Shown here: positions 1 to 6,708 of the stretch, piece after piece | Position numbering within the stretch: position 1 is the stretch's first letter | How the letters are laid out: each line of letters begins with the position of its first letter | DNA from: SOKP01 sp048887165 | GTDB lineage: Archaea > Asgardarchaeota > Lokiarchaeia > Sigyniarchaeales > SOKP01 | DNA length: 19,508 nt | Assembly (NCBI GenBank): GCA_048887165.1 | Contig: JBHLJZ010000068.1 | Location: 1-19,508, forward strand | Direction of reading: 5' to 3' | Program-made: the position numbers and the translations under genes | The notes under the pieces: model-generated | What the model saw: only the letters and a program-made list of their open reading frames with translations | Database searches by the model: none | Told to the model about the DNA's origin: nothing

Positions 1-74
1 TGGGAAAGGGGGGCTTCGAACCCCCGACCTCACGGTTATCAGCCGTGCGCTATACCAGGCTAAGCCACTCTCCC
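1..74 (-). tRNA. tRNA-Ile (anticodon GAT)
   Basis: The complement folds into a complete 74-nt cloverleaf. It has a 7-bp acceptor stem (GGGAGAG with CTTTCCC, one G-T wobble) and a D arm whose loop contains GG. The anticodon stem is CACGG/CCGTG around loop CTGATAA, giving anticodon GAT (Ile). The variable region is AGGTC and the T arm is GGGGG TTCGAAG CCCCC. Discriminator A falls on base 1 of the window, so an encoded CCA cannot be checked. There is no intron. Confidence 0.95.
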
Positions 75-99
75 AAATTATAGGGATTAAATTTTAAAA

Positions 100-110
100 T
101 TATATATTAA
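100..110 (-). promoter_or_regulatory. TATA box of tRNA-Ile
   Basis: An A/T-only TATA-like stretch (TTATATATTAA on the plus strand) is centred about 30 bases upstream of the tRNA 5' end at 74. This is the expected archaeal TATA-to-start distance for a short 5' leader. The flanks are also AT-rich, so the call rests mainly on position. Confidence 0.45.
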
Positions 111-237
111 ATTTAAAATTACGTTATTTTTAATAATTACACTAATACTATATATTTAAAAAATTTTTTTCTTACACTCCCTTAAACTTTAATAGTACAA
201 TGATTATAGTTTTAATTAAAAAGTGTTATAGATCTCT

Positions 238-669
238 ATGCCTCAAGTTTTAAATTTTGCAATAACAGGATTAGAAGATTATACAATTAGTTTTGAGACT
301 TATTGCTCTACATGTGATATTCAAAAATATTGTAAGTATGGTAAAGAGATCCCCTTTAGCATTTTAATAAACTGTGGAGATTTAAATCGTGCTAAAGAAA
401 AAATAAAGTTTGAACAACTTCAAAAGCTACAGAAAAAAGAAGATGTTTCAGTTACATATGAAGAATTAGTAAAAAAAGTAAGAATTAATCTACAAAATAT
501 TTTCAGTCAAATATGGAAAGATAAAATTAAAGCTCAAAAAGAAGAGATTAGGTGTTTAGATTCTCGGAAGAGAGATTCTATGCTTGTAGCTCAACAAGGG
601 CAAGATTGGTGGCAAGATTTCAACATGACAATGAAAGAAATAAATAATGAATGCGAAAAAATTATTTAG
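238..669 (+). CDS. Hypothetical protein with a Cys cluster
   Basis: A 143-residue protein of no family I recognise. Residues 20-46 hold C23-x2-C26-x5-C32 and a further C46, a spacing that could bind zinc or another metal. Residues 53-85 and 95-143 are highly charged and probably helical, and a WWQDF stretch lies near the C terminus. There is no signal peptide or membrane segment. An in-frame TAG at 229-231 leaves the ATG at 238 as the first possible standard start. The gene converges on the eL15 gene with only five bases between the stop codons. A metal-binding role is inference from the cysteines alone. Confidence 0.6.
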   Translation: MPQVLNFAITGLEDYTISFETYCSTCDIQKYCKYGKEIPFSILINCGDLNRAKEKIKFEQLQKLQKKEDVSVTYEELVKKVRINLQNIFSQIWKDKIKAQKEEIRCLDSRKRDSMLVAQQGQDWWQDFNMTMKEINNECEKII

Positions 670-674
670 GAAGA

Positions 675-1259
675 TTATTTTCCACGACCCTTATTTGATC
701 TTATACTGGGTCGAGTTTTTTCAGATCCCCATCCTTTTTTATGTAATCCCCTAGCTCGCTTTCCAGCAGATGTCAATCCACGAGTAACTCTCTTTTTATG
801 GGACGGATCACAAATCCAATTTACTTTCAGGTCAGATTTAATAACTGGATGATGAGGATCTACCATTATTACTTCATAATACCAATTTTTACCGTCAGAA
901 TAAACTTTATAACTATTTAAAACTTGCATATTTGGGAATTTCCTCTGCACTCGCTCTTCAGCAATCCACTGGAGATTTTTTCCAGTAGTATATTTGGAAA
1001 CACCCATAGAACGAGGTTTTCTGCCTCTCTTTGGTCTAACTTTATGCATACCCCCTTTTCGGATTCTTGATCGAACAATAATATATCCTTGTTTAGCTTT
1101 ATAACCTAAAGATCTCGCACGATGAATTTTAGTAGGTCTATCAACCCTTTGTATTGATTTTCCTTTTCTAAATTCAATTCCTCTTTTCCAATGGGGTGAT
1201 TGATAACCAGTATCTTGCTTTTCAAATGTATCTTTTACGTAACTATATCCAGACTTCAT
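675..1259 (-). CDS. rpl15e: Large-subunit ribosomal protein eL15 (L15e)
   Basis: A 194-residue, very basic protein matching eL15, a 50S protein shared by archaea and eukaryotes. Family features are the N-terminal SGYSYVKDTF and SPHWKRGIEFR segments, the central RARSLGYKAKQGY and the basic GRKPRSMGV run. The conserved WYYEVIMVDPHHP core is followed by the Arg/Lys/Gly-rich rRNA-binding tail, with RATSAGK-type and HKKGWG segments. Length is normal and no part is missing. It starts at ATG 1259 after an AT-rich leader region. It appears to be transcribed alone and converges with the small Cys-containing gene, so the two transcripts must overlap or terminate inside each other. Confidence 0.95.
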   Translation of the reverse strand: MKSGYSYVKDTFEKQDTGYQSPHWKRGIEFRKGKSIQRVDRPTKIHRARSLGYKAKQGYIIVRSRIRKGGMHKVRPKRGRKPRSMGVSKYTTGKNLQWIAEERVQRKFPNMQVLNSYKVYSDGKNWYYEVIMVDPHHPVIKSDLKVNWICDPSHKKRVTRGLTSAGKRARGLHKKGWGSEKTRPSIRSNKGRGK

Positions 1260-1380
1260 TTTATCAGATTTATTGTTTAGTATTAGATATTAAAATTATC
1301 AAAAATTAATTAATTTTATTATTTTGTTAGTCAAATTGATATTGTCATATTTTTAAAGATATCAGTATAATCAACAAAAA

Positions 1381-1390
1381 AATATATAAT
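1381..1390 (+). promoter_or_regulatory. TATA box of the DUF2095 gene
   Basis: AATATATAAT, preceded by an A-run, places a start site at about 1410, giving a leader of roughly 30 bases before ATG 1444. It is supported only by sequence and spacing in an AT-rich region. Confidence 0.35.
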
Positions 1391-1443
1391 TTCAATTAAA
1401 CTAATTTATTTAACCTATTACCTTAGATTTCATCGAATTTATA

Positions 1444-1899
1444 ATGCCAAAGGATAACAAAAAAAAGAAAAAATTGTTCAATAAAGTTAAAATAAAAGAT
1501 ATTGACGGATTAAATATCTCTTACGATCAACAGCAACTTGAGCATCAATATCCTAACTTAATGGCAGAAATTTCAGAAGGAAAGAAAATTGTGAAAATAA
1601 ATTCAATAAGATCTGCTCCCCCTGATAAAAATAATAATATAGAATGTTATGAAGAAGATTTAAGAAACCCTGGTGCAATAGACTTTATAAGACGATGTGA
1701 GAGCAAAGAACAAGCAATAGAAATATTAAATTATCTTTTAAAGAGGAAAGAGATAACACTTGAAAATTTTTCTGCATTAAAAAATCAAATAAATCAAAAA
1801 GGTGGCCTAAAAAGACTTATTGACGGAAGTGGTGGTCCAAAAACTCCAGGTTATTATGAGAGAAAATATTATAAAAAAAAAAAATATAATCAATCATAA
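1444..1899 (+). CDS. DUF2095-like archaeal protein
   Basis: A 151-residue protein resembling the archaeal family DUF2095, whose function is unknown. A Lys-rich N terminus (residues 3-18) precedes a YPNLMAEISEGK segment. The conserved core has a PGAIDFIRRCESKEQAIEIL-like helix, then LLKRKEIT and an NQINQKGGLKRLI element, and the protein ends in GYYERKYY plus a Lys-rich tail. No catalytic residues stand out; both basic ends suggest nucleic-acid or ribosome contact, which is inference. It starts at ATG 1444. About 27 bases after the stop, a predicted C/D sRNA begins on the same strand and might be processed from the same transcript. Confidence 0.65.
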   Translation: MPKDNKKKKKLFNKVKIKDIDGLNISYDQQQLEHQYPNLMAEISEGKKIVKINSIRSAPPDKNNNIECYEEDLRNPGAIDFIRRCESKEQAIEILNYLLKRKEITLENFSALKNQINQKGGLKRLIDGSGGPKTPGYYERKYYKKKKYNQS

Positions 1900-1925
1900 A
1901 TTAATAATCCTTATGATTTAGATTA

Positions 1926-1991
1926 ATGATGAACTTATGACAAGTGTTTAGAGCTACTGCTCGTAGCAATGACGTTGTCGCCCCAATCTGA
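1926..1991 (+). ncRNA. Probable box C/D sRNA, 23S P-loop guide
   Basis: This is a GC-richer island between two convergent genes. It has a perfect C box ATGATGA (1926-1932) and a D box CTGA (1988-1991). A degenerate C' box ATGACGT (1969-1975) lies exactly 12 nt before the D box, and a D'-like CTGC is at 1957-1960. The guide at 1976-1987 (TGTCGCCCCAAT) is complementary to ATTGGGGCGACA, which resembles the 23S P-loop UGGGGCG. By the N+5 rule the methylated base would be the second G, equivalent to E. coli Gm2251. The C to D' spacer (24 nt) is long. A weaker C box, ATGACAA at 1937-1943, would give a normal 13-nt spacer, so the 5' end is uncertain. Confidence 0.5.
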
Positions 1992-1999
1992 AATTTAAA

Positions 2000-2257
2000 T
2001 TAATTTAAAGAAAATCTATTTACTAGCTTTTTAAAATCAAACCCTTTTTGGGTTAAATTATACCCTGTTTCATTTTTGGATATTAAATTCAAATCTAATA
2101 ATACTGGAATTCTTCCCTTTATACATTCTAAAGGAACTCCTGAAAAAATTTTTATTGTCTCAAAATCCTTAGCACCTTGACTAATTGCGATAAAAATTTC
2201 AATTCCCATATTACCAAGTAAATATTTAAGATTCTCGTAATTATCTTCTTTACTCAC
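2000..2257 (-). CDS. Small winged-helix DNA-binding protein
   Basis: An 85-residue protein that reads as a single winged helix-turn-helix domain. A first helix (about residues 5-28, IEIFIAISQGAKDF) is followed by a second (FETIKIFSGVP). A recognition-like helix (CIKGRIPVLLDLNLI) leads into the wing (SKNETGYNLTQKG), and a short C-terminal helix follows. The end resembles the MarR/ArsR-type LIxxxxxGYxLTxKG pattern. It starts with GTG at 2257; an in-frame TAG upstream (2285-2287) bounds the start. It lies 42 bases downstream of the longin/winged-helix gene on the same strand, so the two are probably co-transcribed. Its target is unknown and no ligand-binding domain is present. Confidence 0.65.
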   Translation of the reverse strand: MSKEDNYENLKYLLGNMGIEIFIAISQGAKDFETIKIFSGVPLECIKGRIPVLLDLNLISKNETGYNLTQKGFDFKKLVNRFSLN

Positions 2258-2299
2258 TTTATTATACCTAATTTTAGATTGATTCTAAGATATTTTAAG

Positions 2300-3475
2300 T
2301 TAGACATTTTTAGGTTCATACTTTTTAGCAACAACAGGTTTCGATTCTTTTGGTAATAACTTTCTTAAATATTCTGGAAAAGCAGTTGTGATTTGAATAT
2401 TTGTTTTTAAAACAATATATCTTTCATTTTTATATTTTAATTCTTCAATAACATCATACTTTTTCAGAAAATCTAATGATGAATTTAAATAGTCTAACGT
2501 TCTTTTTGAAACTAATTTGGGTAACTTATCTCGAGAAATTAATCCATTTCTTAATTCAGACAACACATTATATTTTTTAGGATCTGATACTATTTGAAAT
2601 AAGGTAAAAGTATCCTCCTCTAAATCTTCCTTGCTTTTATTCTCAAATTGACTAAAATATTCTTGTACTTTTGGAAGTAATTTATCTATTAATTCTCTTT
2701 CAACTTGCTCTGAAGTTTCTTCAAGATATTCAATAACACTATCAGGTGGGATTCTTTCAGCATTAACCTCTTTTAATAATAAAACATATTTTTCTACAAT
2801 ACCAATTTGATTTATAAAAACAAACTGTTTATCTACTAAAATATCAATTAATTCCTTAAAACTTATTTTGGGAAAATTTTCAATAAACCATTCTCTTAAA
2901 CCCTCTAATGTGATAGGTCCTTTAGATAACTTTTTAAGAGTTAAAAAAATATGTTTTTTATTCAATAGGGCTGCTATTTTTTCTTCTTCACTTTTTTCTC
3001 TGGTTTCCTCGATTGTAGCCCAATATAATTCCTTTACCCATAATTTGATTAATGAGTTATTTTTATGAATAATCTCTTTATCTTTATCTTCAAAATTATT
3101 AATATCATTAATATAAAAGGCTGTAAATATCTCTTCATTTGCTTGAAGTTTTTCTGAAAATTCTTCAAGTAAACCTAATACATTTTGTTCAATTTCTGGT
3201 GGTGTTTGCTGATTGAAAATTAAAGATACCATTAACATTTCTTGATTACCTCTCGCCCAGTCAGAATGAATTTCAAAATAATAATTCATTGAATTTTTAC
3301 TTTCAAAAGAATGAGTAAAAAAACCTTCACTTACTGTCTGATCCATAATATTCGCTATTCTAAGGGATAAAGCCTCATCTAACATGGATTCAGGATAAGA
3401 ATAAAATACGATAGGTCCAATTTTTCGATGAAAATATGAAAGAGCGGCAATAGTTTTCAATTGAAATATCTCCAC
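2300..3475 (-). CDS. Longin-like N-terminus plus winged helices
   Basis: A 391-residue cytosolic protein. Residues 5-28 (LKTIAALSYFHRKIGPIVFY, then SYP) carry the F-x3-[IL]GP-x-[VI]-x-Y-x-x-P pattern that opens longin-like domains. The rest of residues 1-115 alternates predicted strands and helices as that fold would. Residues about 172-240 and 320-365 look like two winged helices, joined by a charged helical region. Eukaryotic Nprl2/Nprl3 of GATOR1 share this order and a similar length, but I see only architecture and the IGP motif, not a traceable alignment. Longin-like domains often bind small GTPases, so a GTPase-linked or regulatory role is inference. The start is GTG 3475. A small winged-helix gene follows 42 bases downstream. 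Confidence 0.6.
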   Translation of the reverse strand: MEIFQLKTIAALSYFHRKIGPIVFYSYPESMLDEALSLRIANIMDQTVSEGFFTHSFESKNSMNYYFEIHSDWARGNQEMLMVSLIFNQQTPPEIEQNVLGLLEEFSEKLQANEEIFTAFYINDINNFEDKDKEIIHKNNSLIKLWVKELYWATIEETREKSEEEKIAALLNKKHIFLTLKKLSKGPITLEGLREWFIENFPKISFKELIDILVDKQFVFINQIGIVEKYVLLLKEVNAERIPPDSVIEYLEETSEQVERELIDKLLPKVQEYFSQFENKSKEDLEEDTFTLFQIVSDPKKYNVLSELRNGLISRDKLPKLVSKRTLDYLNSSLDFLKKYDVIEELKYKNERYIVLKTNIQITTAFPEYLRKLLPKESKPVVAKKYEPKNV

Positions 3476-3633
3476 TAAAATTTTATATTTTTCTCAATAA
3501 TGAAGCTAATTTATTATAATAAGACCTAAATTAAATTAATATTAAAGGTTATATATTCTTAAAGATAAATAAATTTATCTTGACTAAATCTCTATTAACA
3601 GTAGATAAGAATTAATCTAATAATCTAATTTGA

Positions 3634-3642
3634 AATTTAAAT
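3634..3642 (+). promoter_or_regulatory. TATA box of the HAD-nitrilase pair
   Basis: AATTTAAAT is centred about 34 bases before ATG 3672, which would give an almost leaderless transcript. It lies in the 195-base AT-rich divergent region between the longin-like gene and the HAD gene. That region holds no gene I can support. Confidence 0.35.
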
Positions 3643-3671
3643 TTGTAAATTAAATATTTTTTTTAACAAGA

Positions 3672-4415
3672 ATGAGCTCAATAAAACTTGTTGCTTTCGA
3701 TCTTGATGATTGTCTTTTTGACTCAACTGGCTTATCTGAACGCGCAAGAATTAAAGGAATAGACGCAATGATTAACCTGGGATTAAATGTTGACCGCAAG
3801 AAAGCAATAATAATGATTCAAGATATAGTAAAGGAATATGGATCCAATTCTTCTCAACATTATGATTATTTTATAAAAAGACTAAATGAACTTGATAATA
3901 TGGAGATCTCTTTTAATAATCAAATTAAGTACATCGCCGGAGCTGTTATGGCTTATCATCAAGAAAAGATTGACTCTATCAAACTATATGATGATGTAAA
4001 ACCATGTCTAAATAATTTAAAAACAAGAGGATTGAAGTCAGCAATAATAACTGATTCTCCTTTACCAATAAAGCAATACGAAAAGATTTTAAGACTAAGT
4101 ATAGATAAATATATTGATTTAGTAATAATATCTGATGAGATAGGGATAAGAAAACCTAATCCAAAATTATTCTCCTATTGTTTAAATAAGTTTAAAGTTA
4201 AAGGCTCTGAAACAATATATATAGGGGATAATTTAAATAATGATATTGTTCCTGCAAAACGCAATAATATCCATAGTATTTATATACATCGCGGGGGAAA
4301 ATATGATTTCAATAACACAGGAGAAGAAATAGATGATTTAAACAAACCAGAATTTGAGATTTACGACCTAAATGAAATTTTCGAAATAATCGATCAAATT
4401 CATAAAAATTCATGA
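3672..4415 (+). CDS. HAD-family phosphatase
   Basis: A 247-residue haloacid dehalogenase superfamily hydrolase (subfamily I), close to the archaeal TIGR02253-type enzymes. All four motifs are present. Motif I is FDLDDCLFD, with nucleophile D10 and acid/base D12. Motif II is IITDS (T127 or S129), motif III is the Lys of RKPNPK (K161), and motif IV is GDNLNND with D186 and D191 for Mg2+. An alpha-helical cap (about residues 20-105) sits between motifs I and II. Relatives dephosphorylate small sugar or triose phosphates, but the substrate here cannot be read from sequence. Its TGA stop overlaps the next ATG as ATGA, so translation of the nitrilase is coupled to it. Confidence 0.85.
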   Translation: MSSIKLVAFDLDDCLFDSTGLSERARIKGIDAMINLGLNVDRKKAIIMIQDIVKEYGSNSSQHYDYFIKRLNELDNMEISFNNQIKYIAGAVMAYHQEKIDSIKLYDDVKPCLNNLKTRGLKSAIITDSPLPIKQYEKILRLSIDKYIDLVIISDEIGIRKPNPKLFSYCLNKFKVKGSETIYIGDNLNNDIVPAKRNNIHSIYIHRGGKYDFNNTGEEIDDLNKPEFEIYDLNEIFEIIDQIHKNS

Positions 4416-5239
4416 GTGTAAAAATGCTAAAGATCGCTTGTATTCAACCTAAGGTTTATAACATCAAGAAGAAATGTTATATAGAAATTGAGTCTTTATT
4501 AAAAAATTTATTAAATAAAGTTAATAATTGCGAAATTATTTGCCTCCCTGAAAGGTGGGTTCCAATTGAAAATGATCAGGTTTATAGTTTTCAAGTAGAA
4601 AGGGGAGATGATTATAATTTTATCAAAAATTTAGCAAGAGAATATAGTATCAGCATTATTTCAGGAGGAATTTGGGAAAAAAGAAAAACCAATATTAAAC
4701 CTAAAATTACTAGTTATTTTTTTAATCAAAATGGCGAAGAAATAGGAAGGCAAGATAAAATTCATCTTTATTCATATGAAAGAGAACAGTTCGAATCTGG
4801 AGATGAATTAATATTATTTCAACATAGAGATGTCTATTTTGTAATATTAATCTGTTTTGATATGGCTTTTTTCGAAACACCTCGATTAGCAGTTGAAAAT
4901 GGGGCTGATATTTTAATTTCCCCAACACAAATTCGAGAAGAAGGAATGGAAAATTGGAATATTTATTTAAAAGCTCGTGCACTTGAAAACAGGGTGCCTG
5001 TTATAGCTTGTAACACCTATGGAAACTTTTTTAGTAGAAACTTCCAAGGAAACAGCAAAATTATTTCTTTTATAGAAGGTTATGTTTCCCCATCTAAATT
5101 AAAAGTAATTGAGGCTCCAATTAATAACAGTGGTGTAATATATGATGAATTAGATTTAAACTTTCCAAGGAAATTGAGAAAATTAAGATTAAGTGAAACT
5201 ATCGAAAAGTTTAAAATTAAAGTAAAAAAAATTTCTTAA
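4412..5239 (+). CDS. Carbon-nitrogen hydrolase (nitrilase family)
   Basis: A 275-residue single-domain nitrilase-superfamily amidase. The catalytic triad is visible: E47 in CLPERWVP, K116 in RQDKIHLY and C148 in LICFDMAF. The Cys motif has Phe where most members have Tyr (ICYD), and lacks the common RFPE ending. The family hydrolyses amide or nitrile C-N bonds, as in omega-amidase or N-carbamoyl hydrolysis; the substrate is not predictable here. The start at 4412 overlaps the HAD stop by four bases; Met5 (4424) is an alternative. Coupling with a small phosphatase suggests metabolite repair or one short pathway, which is inference. A hairpin terminator begins 18 bases after the stop. Confidence 0.85.
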   Translation: MSVKMLKIACIQPKVYNIKKKCYIEIESLLKNLLNKVNNCEIICLPERWVPIENDQVYSFQVERGDDYNFIKNLAREYSISIISGGIWEKRKTNIKPKITSYFFNQNGEEIGRQDKIHLYSYEREQFESGDELILFQHRDVYFVILICFDMAFFETPRLAVENGADILISPTQIREEGMENWNIYLKARALENRVPVIACNTYGNFFSRNFQGNSKIISFIEGYVSPSKLKVIEAPINNSGVIYDELDLNFPRKLRKLRLSETIEKFKIKVKKIS

Positions 5240-5257
5240 AAATTTAATTACTTAATC

Positions 5258-5292
5258 AGTTTAATAGATTTATTAAACTTCTTTTTTATATT
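5258..5292 (+). terminator. Hairpin and T-rich terminator
   Basis: A perfect 9-bp inverted repeat, AGTTTAATA then loop GATT then TATTAAACT (5258-5279), is followed at once by a long T-rich tract. It sits 18 bases after the nitrilase stop and before the promoter of the Orc1/Cdc6-like gene. The stem is AT-only and therefore weak; the T-tract alone could terminate archaeal RNA polymerase. Confidence 0.5.
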
Positions 5293-5333
5293 TTAATTTT
5301 ATTTTTACTTTTAATGACCTCTCTCTGTGGGGG

Positions 5334-5341
5334 GTTTAAAT
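5334..5341 (+). promoter_or_regulatory. Possible TATA box of the Orc1/Cdc6-like gene
   Basis: TTTAAATA directly follows a six-G run, an unusual sharp change of composition in this AT-rich gap. A start site about 26 bases downstream would leave a leader of under 20 bases to ATG 5381. If correct, it rules out the GTG at 5327 as start codon because that lies upstream of the promoter. Confidence 0.35.
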
Positions 5342-5380
5342 ACTCTGATAAAAATTAAAAGTAAAAAATTGAAATTTAAA

Positions 5381-6574
5381 ATGATAGTAAAAACAAACCA
5401 ATTTAATAGTTATATTGGTCCTAGAGCTATTTTTGATCCAAATTATATTCCACAAAAAATTCTTTTCAGAACACGGGAAGTTCATTCATTATACTCGATT
5501 TTAAGTGATTCATTTTCAGATGATTTTTGTTTGAATGTCTTGTACCAGGGAATTCAAGGAATTGGAAAGAAAGTAATTGTTAACAGAGTGCTTAGAGATC
5601 TCTCAATTCGAAAGGAACATAATTTAAATCTATATAAAATTACAGTTGACTGCAAACAAAAGAATTTTGATGAAGTTATCGTATCTATATTAACTGAGAT
5701 CAATAAATATTGTAATTTTAATCTGGATTTTAAATGTATATTAAACTTAAAAATATCTGATCTATGGAATATTTTCAAATTAGCTTGTAAAAAAGTCGAT
5801 TCTCATTTGCTTTTGGTGTTCAATAATATTGAAAACCTTAACCCAGATCTTTTCAAAAAATTTCTTCATTATGGAAAAGAACAGAACATTAGTTTGATTT
5901 CGACAATAAATAAAGTATTAAAGCCATCAACCTTGGATCTTTTAAATAACTTTGATTTAAAAAAGAAATTAGGATATTATTCATATAAAGAACTATTTGA
6001 AATACTAAAACAAAGAGCTTCTGTAACTTTTTCAAAACAAATTGATAAAGAAATCATTGCATTCATAACTGATTTAATTTTTGAACATTATGTTCCAGTA
6101 CCCGGAAAAGGTATTGAAATTTTTAGAGAAACTTATCCTACTTTAATTGAGGAGAATAAGTATAATAGTCTTGATCTTCTAGAAGTTATTCAAAATCATT
6201 TTGATTCGATGCAAATCTGCGATGAATTTAATGTACTTTCATATGTTTCAGAGGAGGAACTATTAACTATAATTTTTTTAGATAATCTTTCCAACTATTT
6301 TCTGCAACATCGTCATTATTATATTACATCAAAAGAATTGAAAGAACTTTATGACATATCGTGTGAGGCTATTGAATATGAAAAAGATTTAGAGAACTTT
6401 TATGATACAATGAATAAACTTCAGAGTGTAGGTATTCTCAGTTTATCTAAAAGATGCTTAACAAATGATTATAAGATTCTTTCAAATGGAATATTAAATG
6501 GCAAATTATTTTTTTTAGTAATTAATCCAAAACGATTGAAATCTATTGTTGACGCCATTTTCAACAATTATTAA
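5381..6574 (+). CDS. Orc1/Cdc6-like AAA+ protein, degenerate ATPase
   Basis: A 397-residue protein with Orc1/Cdc6 architecture. An FDPNYIPQKILFRTREVHSL entry segment (residues 18-37) leads into the AAA+ core, and a winged-helix-like C-terminal domain follows (about 290-397). Walker A is GIQGIGKK (57-64), with Lys where Ser/Thr should follow the catalytic Lys. Walker B reads LLLVFNNIE, with N148-N149 replacing the usual Asp-Glu. The sensor 1 region (ISLISTINK) and the YSYKELFEILKQRA lid remain recognisable. Active relatives bind origins and load MCM. This copy probably cannot hydrolyse ATP and may act as a DNA-binding regulator, which is inference. A longer form from GTG 5327 is less likely. 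The smc operon follows on the same strand 131 bases later. Confidence 0.7.
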   Translation: MIVKTNQFNSYIGPRAIFDPNYIPQKILFRTREVHSLYSILSDSFSDDFCLNVLYQGIQGIGKKVIVNRVLRDLSIRKEHNLNLYKITVDCKQKNFDEVIVSILTEINKYCNFNLDFKCILNLKISDLWNIFKLACKKVDSHLLLVFNNIENLNPDLFKKFLHYGKEQNISLISTINKVLKPSTLDLLNNFDLKKKLGYYSYKELFEILKQRASVTFSKQIDKEIIAFITDLIFEHYVPVPGKGIEIFRETYPTLIEENKYNSLDLLEVIQNHFDSMQICDEFNVLSYVSEEELLTIIFLDNLSNYFLQHRHYYITSKELKELYDISCEAIEYEKDLENFYDTMNKLQSVGILSLSKRCLTNDYKILSNGILNGKLFFLVINPKRLKSIVDAIFNNY

Positions 6575-6646
6575 TTTTTTTTGAAATCGCTCTTGTTTGT
6601 TTCGAATTCAATCTTAGAAGAAAAACCTTATCTTTTCAAATGCTCA

Positions 6647-6661
6647 CTATATATATATAAA
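6647..6661 (+). promoter_or_regulatory. TATA box of the smc operon
   Basis: ACTATATATATATAA is the strongest TATA-like element in the gap before smc. It predicts a start site near 6680 and a leader of about 25 bases that includes the Shine-Dalgarno site. Confidence 0.5.
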
Positions 6662-6691
6662 ATTATTCTTTATTAAAAAAAAATATTAACA

Positions 6692-6708
6692 GAGGAGATC
6701 ATAATTTG
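6692..6708 (+). promoter_or_regulatory. Shine-Dalgarno fixing the TTG start of smc
   Basis: GAGGAGATC (6692-6700) closely matches the consensus GGAGGTGATC and lies five bases before TTG 6706. The protein from this TTG begins with the strand that opens SMC head domains (MTHIKKISMTGFKSFG), so both signals support a TTG start. Confidence 0.7.

Noticed and set aside
5312..5348. A C/D-like pair (ATGACCT and CTGA) around the G-run before the Orc1/Cdc6-like gene.
   Set aside because: The C box is poor, there is no C' or D' box and the span is too short; a TATA box fits better.
5327..5380. GTG 5327 as the start of the Orc1/Cdc6-like protein.
   Set aside because: It lies upstream of the likely TATA box, and the added residues are a Lys-rich run with no family match; ATG 5381 places the conserved entry segment at the usual distance.
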